Positions 59,303 to 64,000 of a stretch of 64,000 nucleotides of DNA are shown here, in pieces. Source of the DNA: Planctomycetota bacterium (GTDB lineage: Bacteria; Planctomycetota; Planctomycetia; Planctomycetales; Planctomycetaceae); NCBI GenBank assembly GCA_018242525.1, contig JAFEBS010000009.1:1-64000 (forward strand). The letters are read 5' to 3'. The position numbers were made by a program, and so were the translations under genes. The notes under the pieces were generated by a model. It worked only from the letters and a program-made list of their open reading frames with translations, did no database searches and had not been told where the DNA came from. Within the stretch, counting starts at the first letter, position 1; every line of letters starts with the position of its first letter.

Positions 59303-59399
59303 CATCGCCTGTTTCAAAATGGGAATCAGATGCCACGGTGATGGAGAACTCGACATGGCCGTGCCGATCGAGCACTCGTACGGCCTTCCCGAAGACGGT
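59303..59399 (+). repeat. 97-bp dispersed repeat, copy 2
   Basis: It aligns without gaps to the minus strand of 1545-1641, with 80 of 97 bases identical by my count. It also carries arms of its own: atgccacggt (59330-59339) and accgtggcat (59404-59413) are a perfect 10-bp inverted pair. It lies between two minus-strand genes. Confidence 0.75.
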
Positions 59400-59418
59400 A
59401 AGACCGTGGCATCCCAAT

Positions 59419-60603
59419 TTACTTCTTCGGAGTCAGCTTGACGGTGACATTGTCGATCTCAAACGACAAATTGAGGGGCGTGAACAGCTTCTGGAAGAAC
59501 TCATCCGCCGAAGCCCCTTCCAGTGTCAGATCGACGGTCTGGTCGAGATCGATTCCGGCACTCTTCAAGGCGGCGGCATCGTACACGAAGACCACTTTGG
59601 ATCGTTCCAGTTCCCGCATGACGCCCCGCACGGGTGCTCGCTTGAAATTCAAGGTGTACTTTCGCTGACGCAATGGTGCCACGACCGGAGTGGCTGGTTT
59701 TCGAGTCGTGGGATTCAGCAACTGCACCACTTCTTCCTGTTCCTCCACCGTTCCCCGCACGACAAACTCGCCGCCGTCCAACCGGGCATCCAGATCCGGA
59801 AGCTGTTCAGAGACGAGCTTTTGCATGTCGGCAGCCGTTCGTCCCTTAATGCGCGGACGCCGTTCGACGACGACCGTGTCCGGGATCGGGACCAGTTCGA
59901 TCCCCTGACCTCCGTCCAGCCAGGCAAATGTCAGATTCCATTGAATCAAGACCAGCGACAAGGCCTCAGCAGCCGTGACGCCAGGCAGGGTGTTGCCCGC
60001 CCACAAATCGTGCGGCACACGTTCGGCGTGTCGAATCTCCAGGCGATTCTGGTCCGCGATCTGCTGCAGGATCTCGCTCGGGGTGTTTAGATCCTTCCAC
60101 GTCACGGTCTGGCGTTTCGTCAGTTCCGCGCGACGCCGTTCCGTCACCGGTTGCGACTTGGATTGCAGTTCGGCGGTTCGCAGTTCGATCAACGTCCGCA
60201 GCGGCCGCACGGCTCCGGCGGGACCGACGTAAACGACGTTTTCGGGAATGCTCACCTGGGCCGCCACTTTTTCGGCGATCTCCTGCAGACCGTCCTGCAG
60301 CGAGCGATTGACAATCTCCAGCGGCATCCGGATCGTCGGATCGATGCGGCGATCCAGCAGGATGGCCACCCGGCGCTGGGAGGCCAGGGTGTACAGCAGT
60401 TCCCGCAACTCGACGTTGGCCCAGGTTCCGGAGGTGGCCTGATCGAGTTCCACGCGGAATTTCGGACCGGTCAGGTATTCCACGGCAGGTCGCTCGCCCG
60501 CCTCGGCCAATGGGATCTGGCCGGCGTGACAGACGGCAAGAATCAGCCCGATAATTGTCACCATCGGAAAACCTGACTGATAGAATCGGCTTGTCTCAGG
60601 CAT
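59419..60603 (-). CDS. Secreted STN-like (secretin/TonB short N-terminal) domain protein
   Basis: About 394 residues from the ATG at 60603; starts at 60636 and 60564 are also possible. A Sec signal (VTIIGLILAVCHAGQIPLAEA) is followed by repeated small alpha/beta modules of STN type: NVELRELLYTLASQRRVAILLDRRI near the start, then TPSEILQQIADQNRLEIRHAERV, a middle secretin-N-like unit (AADMQKLVSEQLPDLDARLDGGEFVVRGT), and a last one NFKRAPVRGVMRELERSKVVFVYD ... EFFQKLFTPLNLSFEI. No secretin pore domain follows, so it is not itself a channel. It may be periplasmic and act in assembly or binding. Confidence 0.65.
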   Translation of the reverse strand: MPETSRFYQSGFPMVTIIGLILAVCHAGQIPLAEAGERPAVEYLTGPKFRVELDQATSGTWANVELRELLYTLASQRRVAILLDRRIDPTIRMPLEIVNRSLQDGLQEIAEKVAAQVSIPENVVYVGPAGAVRPLRTLIELRTAELQSKSQPVTERRRAELTKRQTVTWKDLNTPSEILQQIADQNRLEIRHAERVPHDLWAGNTLPGVTAAEALSLVLIQWNLTFAWLDGGQGIELVPIPDTVVVERRPRIKGRTAADMQKLVSEQLPDLDARLDGGEFVVRGTVEEQEEVVQLLNPTTRKPATPVVAPLRQRKYTLNFKRAPVRGVMRELERSKVVFVYDAAALKSAGIDLDQTVDLTLEGASADEFFQKLFTPLNLSFEIDNVTVKLTPKK

Positions 60604-60694
60604 CTCGTGGAATTGGAATGGTTCCGATGCTACCATTCAGAAGCTGTCAGTGTCCAATTCCCGTCTCCCCGCGCCCCACGAAAGCTGCCAGAAC

Positions 60695-62929
60695 ATGCTT
60701 CCGACACACGCCGTCGGCATCGACTTGGGAACGACGTACTCCTGTATCGCCTATCTGAATGAGCATGGCGAACCGATCACGATCCCCAACAAGGATGGGG
60801 AACTGTCCACGCCATCGGTGGTCCTGTTTGAAGACGATCATGTGGTGGTTGGCACGGAAGCGATGCGCAACTCGATCCGCCACCCCGACCGCGTCGTCGT
60901 CCACGCCAAGCGTTACATGAACAACCCCGGTCACCGGTGGAAAATCGCGGGCAAAAGTTATTCGCCGGTCGATATCAGCACGCTGATCCTGAAGTCGATG
61001 CTGGACAGTGCCCGTGAGAAGATCGGGGCCATCGATCGGGCCGTGATCACGGTCCCCGCGCAGTTCAGCGATGTGCAGCGTCAGGCGACCGCCGAAGCGG
61101 GTCGACGGGCGGGCCTGAAGCAAGTCGACATCATCAACGAACCCGTGGCTGCGGCGTTGTGCTTTGTGCTGGGGACCGAAGGGATCTGGTTCACCGAACT
61201 GGCGACCGCCCAGACCATCATGGTCGTCGACCTGGGGGGCGGTACCTTCGACCTGTCGCTGGTCCGCTACCAGAAGAACGAAGTCCGCGTCATCGCCAGC
61301 GGCGGTGACCTGCAACTGGGGGGCCTGGACTGGAACCGGGCCCTGGAAGTGGCCATCGGCAAGCAGTTTCAGAAGGAATTCGGAGTCGATCCGATGCGGG
61401 ATCGGGAAAGTGCCCAGGCCCTGGCGCTGGAAGCCGAACAGACCAAGCGCAGCCTGTCCGTCCGTCCCAAGGCCGCTCTGACCTGTGCCGCGGGCGGACA
61501 ACGCAAGACGTACCAGGTCGAACTCGAACAGTTCGAACGGCTGACGCACGACCTGGTCGAACGGATGGAAGGCCTGACGCTGGATCTGCTCAAAGAAAAC
61601 AGCATGGGCTGGGCCAAGGTCGACGTGGTCCTGACCACCGGCGGTTCCTCGCGCATGCCGATGGTTCGATCGCTGTTCAAGAAACTCAGCGGCCGCACCC
61701 TGAATACGTCGCTGTCGCCGGATCAGTCGATCGCGCATGGAGCCACGTACTATGCCGGGATGCTGCTGACCAACAGCGCATTCGCCAAGTCGATCATGAA
61801 CCCCACGGCCGCCGCCCGGCTGGCTCAGTTCAAGCAGCAAAGCGCCACCGCCCGTTCGCTGGGTCTATTGATTCGCGATGCCGAAACACAGACCCGAGTC
61901 CCCCACTACATCCTGCCGGCCAACACGCCGCTGCCGGTTGAAGTGTCGCAAATCTACGGGACCGTGTCGGACAATCAGCGACGGGTTCACCTGAGAATTG
62001 TGGAAAGCGGAACAGCCGCGGATTCGCAGTTTGTCGAACTGGGAACCTGCCAGATCGAGCCGCTGCCCGAGAACCTGCCCGAAGGGACCGAGATCGAAGT
62101 CACGATTTCGTACGATGAACAGGCCCGTGTGCATGTGAATGCCAAGGTCTTGAAGACCGGTCAGGTTGCCCACACCGAAATCGTTCGTCCGGAAAACCTG
62201 GTCGTCAAAGCCCTGAGCGAGGGTGCAGCCGACGAACCGGACGAAAAAGGCACCGAAGTCGCCGTCAAGTCGACTCCGGCGGTGAAAGCCGCTCCCGCTG
62301 CTCAAACGCCACCCAGGCCGTCGACGTCGGCGGTTCCCTCGGCCAAAGCCACCCCCGGCCTGCCGCCATCCGGTTCCGTTTCGAAGATCTCCGCCGAGTC
62401 GCCGGCCAGGCTGAAGTCTTCAACCCCGGCACCACTGGGACCCAAGGCGGTTCCCGCCCCGAAGCCGGTCCCCGGAGCCCGGCGACCCGGTTCGCCACTG
62501 GACAGTTCAGATCAGCCGGTTCCCCTGTGCAACAAATGCGGCGAGCCCCTGGATTCCCGGGGCGTTTGCCCCAGCTGCAAATCCAGCGGGCCGGTCAAAC
62601 CCGCATCGAAGGGACCGGCCCCCAAGCCGACGGCGAGTCAATTCGCGGGGCGTTCGACCCTGATGAAATCGGGATCGATCCCGGTTCCCCCCCTGCCCGA
62701 CGATGACGAAATCATCGAATTGGGTTCCAAACCCGCGCCCCCCGCCAAAAGACCCGTTCCCGCCCCGCCGGGCTCGGGTGCTCCCAAACCGAAGGTGAAG
62801 GCACCGCCGCTGCCGCCGAATGCCGGAGGCCCCAAGCCCGGCGGACCCAAACCGGGAACTGTCAACAAGAAACCCCGCAATCCCCAGGAGATCGGCGAGG
62901 ACGAGTTCTGGGACATCGTCGACGAATAA
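60695..62929 (+). CDS. Hsp70-family protein with proline-rich tail and zinc ribbon
   Basis: A 744-residue protein from the ATG at 60695; one at 60650 adds 15 residues. Residues 1-400 form an Hsp70 ATPase domain: VGIDLGTTYSCIAYLNEHGE, VITVPAQFSDVQRQATAEAGRRAG, IINEPVAAALCF, MVVDLGGGTFDLSLV and VVLTTGGSSRMPMV. A beta substrate-binding-like region follows to about 520 (LPANTPLPVEVSQIYGTVSDNQ). Instead of the helical lid there is a Pro/Ala/Lys-rich tail with a zinc ribbon, CNKCGEPLDSRGVCPSC, near residue 612-628, and an acidic end (EIGEDEFWDIVDE). It is probably a specialised chaperone rather than the housekeeping DnaK. No dnaJ or grpE is nearby. Confidence 0.88.
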   Translation: MLPTHAVGIDLGTTYSCIAYLNEHGEPITIPNKDGELSTPSVVLFEDDHVVVGTEAMRNSIRHPDRVVVHAKRYMNNPGHRWKIAGKSYSPVDISTLILKSMLDSAREKIGAIDRAVITVPAQFSDVQRQATAEAGRRAGLKQVDIINEPVAAALCFVLGTEGIWFTELATAQTIMVVDLGGGTFDLSLVRYQKNEVRVIASGGDLQLGGLDWNRALEVAIGKQFQKEFGVDPMRDRESAQALALEAEQTKRSLSVRPKAALTCAAGGQRKTYQVELEQFERLTHDLVERMEGLTLDLLKENSMGWAKVDVVLTTGGSSRMPMVRSLFKKLSGRTLNTSLSPDQSIAHGATYYAGMLLTNSAFAKSIMNPTAAARLAQFKQQSATARSLGLLIRDAETQTRVPHYILPANTPLPVEVSQIYGTVSDNQRRVHLRIVESGTAADSQFVELGTCQIEPLPENLPEGTEIEVTISYDEQARVHVNAKVLKTGQVAHTEIVRPENLVVKALSEGAADEPDEKGTEVAVKSTPAVKAAPAAQTPPRPSTSAVPSAKATPGLPPSGSVSKISAESPARLKSSTPAPLGPKAVPAPKPVPGARRPGSPLDSSDQPVPLCNKCGEPLDSRGVCPSCKSSGPVKPASKGPAPKPTASQFAGRSTLMKSGSIPVPPLPDDDEIIELGSKPAPPAKRPVPAPPGSGAPKPKVKAPPLPPNAGGPKPGGPKPGTVNKKPRNPQEIGEDEFWDIVDE

Positions 62930-63088
62930 CCGTCAAAAAAACGGCGATTTCCCGGGTTTCCATTTCCCGGGGACCCCATTTTCCCCTGACTTTTGATTTC
63001 TCGCCCATTTTTCAGGAATTCACCCGCAATCCTCATCGTCTGGGAATAAACCCCCAGTCAGCCGAATCTACCTTCGTGAGAGGTCGCC
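62930..63088. other. Intergenic region upstream of the second ECF sigma gene
   Basis: 159 bases with repeated tttcccggg units at about 62949-62981. It holds a clear gagaggt Shine-Dalgarno directly before the ATG at 63089. I could not identify a promoter. Confidence 0.4.
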
Positions 63089-63640
63089 ATGGCGGACGGA
63101 AAGCGCCTTCCAACAACGAACGAACTGATCGAGCAGCATTCCGCGTTGCTCTATCGGTATGCGTATCGACTGACGGGAGATGCGAACGACGCGGAGGATC
63201 TGGTGCAGCAGACATTTCTGCTGGCTCACCAGCGAAGTCACCAGTTGCGTGATGCTGCCGCAGCACGCGGCTGGCTGATTTCCATCGTTCGCAACGTGTT
63301 CCTGAAGTCATTACGACATCGACATCGCGGTCGATCGCTTGAGGAAATCGAGGAACCGCAGGTCGAAGTCGCTCTGGACGCACCGATTCATGTCGAGCGA
63401 TTGCAGCGGGCATTGCTGGACCTGGCCGAAGAATTCCGTTCACCACTGGTCTTGTATTACTTCGAAGAGTTCAGCTATCAGGAGATTGCCAATCACATGG
63501 GTGTTCCGATTGGAACGGTCATGAGCCGGCTGTCCCGCGGTAAGGCGTACTTGAAGAAGCAATTGACGGACGAACCCGACAGGCTGCCCGCAGCGCGGCC
63601 TGACGATGCTCGTCCCCGGGAAATGGCGTTGTATCACTGA
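63089..63640 (+). CDS. ECF-type RNA polymerase sigma factor
   Basis: A 183-residue sigma factor with gagaggt Shine-Dalgarno. Region 2 (about 10-80) contains LIEQHSALLYRYAYRLTGDANDAEDLVQQTFLLAHQ and ARGWLISIVRNVFLKSLRHRHR. Region 4 (about 110-165) contains LQRALLDLAEEFRSPLVLYYFEEFSYQEIANHMGVPIGTVMSRLSRGKAYLKKQL, a complete helix-turn-helix. The layout is that of RpoE-like ECF factors. A gene starting 11 bases downstream carries a zinc-binding anti-sigma-type motif, so the two are almost surely a regulatory pair. Its stimulus is not visible from sequence. Confidence 0.93.
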   Translation: MADGKRLPTTNELIEQHSALLYRYAYRLTGDANDAEDLVQQTFLLAHQRSHQLRDAAAARGWLISIVRNVFLKSLRHRHRGRSLEEIEEPQVEVALDAPIHVERLQRALLDLAEEFRSPLVLYYFEEFSYQEIANHMGVPIGTVMSRLSRGKAYLKKQLTDEPDRLPAARPDDARPREMALYH

Positions 63641-63651
63641 CGGGGGTTGCC

Positions 63652-64000
63652 ATGGATTGCCGCACGGCACAGGCACAATTCGATTTCGCGACACGCAGCC
63701 TGGATGCTGCCAGCGCCCCCGATGCGCAAGCCGCCCTGCGTCACGCGTCCGACTGCCCCGACTGCCACAGGATCCTGGAATCCCGGCAGCAGTTCGACCG
63801 CACAGTCGCCAGCAGCATGATCGATGTGCCGCTGCCCCAGGGGTTGAACGAACGGTTGCTGGCCGCCGTGGGAACCACTCCGGCCCCAGCGCCCGTGGCG
63901 TCGCCATCGCCCCGCCGCCATTCACGACGCTGGCTGGCCGCAGGAGTCATCGCGACACTGGTGCCGCTGCTGCTGTTCGTGTTCACTCCGCGTCCACACA
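63652..64000 (+). CDS. Putative zinc-binding anti-sigma factor (cut by window end)
   Basis: A partial gene: it starts with an ATG at 63652 and stays open to the last base. It begins MDCRTAQAQFDFATRSLDAA and carries LRHASDCPDCHRIL, the HxxxCxxC arrangement of the zinc-containing anti-sigma domain (ZAS-like) that binds the sigma factor. A membrane segment follows (WLAAGVIATLVPLLLFVF, about residues 94-111). This fits a membrane-bound anti-sigma factor with a periplasmic sensor part that is outside the window. The gene starts 11 bases after the ECF sigma stop, so the two are probably cotranscribed. Confidence 0.75.
   Translation, partial: MDCRTAQAQFDFATRSLDAASAPDAQAALRHASDCPDCHRILESRQQFDRTVASSMIDVPLPQGLNERLLAAVGTTPAPAPVASPSPRRHSRRWLAAGVIATLVPLLLFVFTPRPH

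Overview
The window looks like a planctomycete chromosome segment (Planctomycetota, Planctomycetaceae-like), moderately G+C rich. The evidence is the gene mix: a secreted sulfatase, a ThuA-sialidase fusion, FGE-like and PEGA lipoproteins, PP2C phosphatases, ECF sigma factors with membrane partners, a membrane CdsA-like enzyme, a LplT-Aas fusion, and many short inverted repeats between genes. The genus is not determined. I saw no rRNA, tRNA, CRISPR array or prophage.

Layout. 1-873: remains of two transposons, an internally deleted REP-associated (IS200-like) transposase between 20-bp inverted repeats, abutting the C-terminal part of an IS1380-family transposase. 1099-6760: PEGA lipoprotein, membrane PP2C phosphatase, redoxin-like lipoprotein lacking CxxC, a LexA-like repressor lacking the catalytic serine, and a secreted DUF6263-like protein. 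7160-10724: the conserved cassette ATP-grasp / alpha-E / transglutaminase. 10731-13900: zinc-ribbon protein, redoxin, purA. 14208-16005: CdsA-like and PlsC-like phospholipid enzymes. 16111-21779: acnA, TPR protein, ettA. 21854-32946: ThuA-sialidase, SpoIIE-type phosphatase, PPK2, M28 peptidase, FGE-like lipoprotein, large GT-C/TPR membrane protein. 32947-33874 has no recognised gene. 33875-35785: ECF sigma factor and probable membrane partner. 36037-40896: a tight five-gene minus-strand array in which an AAA ATPase plus HNH endonuclease (Septu-like) sits between a sugar isomerase-like gene and ROK kinase/deoC. 41102-51376: hybrid histidine kinase, Gfo/Idh/MocA oxidoreductase, M48 peptidase, sulfatase, and an NtrB/NtrC-like pair. 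51599-57471: PIG-L deacetylase, LplT-Aas fusion, pdxH, small membrane protein. 58060-64000: membrane protein, STN-like protein, Hsp70 with zinc ribbon, ECF sigma factor and the start of its putative anti-sigma factor.

The best candidate for an under-described system is the ATPase-HNH pair at 37812-39931. Its components resemble Septu (PtuA/PtuB), but it lies inside what looks like a sugar-catabolic transcription unit, overlaps by four bases, and has no reverse transcriptase nearby. Second is the LexA-like protein, whose fold-defining features are present but whose cleavage site and nucleophile are not canonical. The window also holds at least six dispersed or palindromic intergenic repeats, including a gap-free 97-bp pair at 1545-1641 and 59303-59399.
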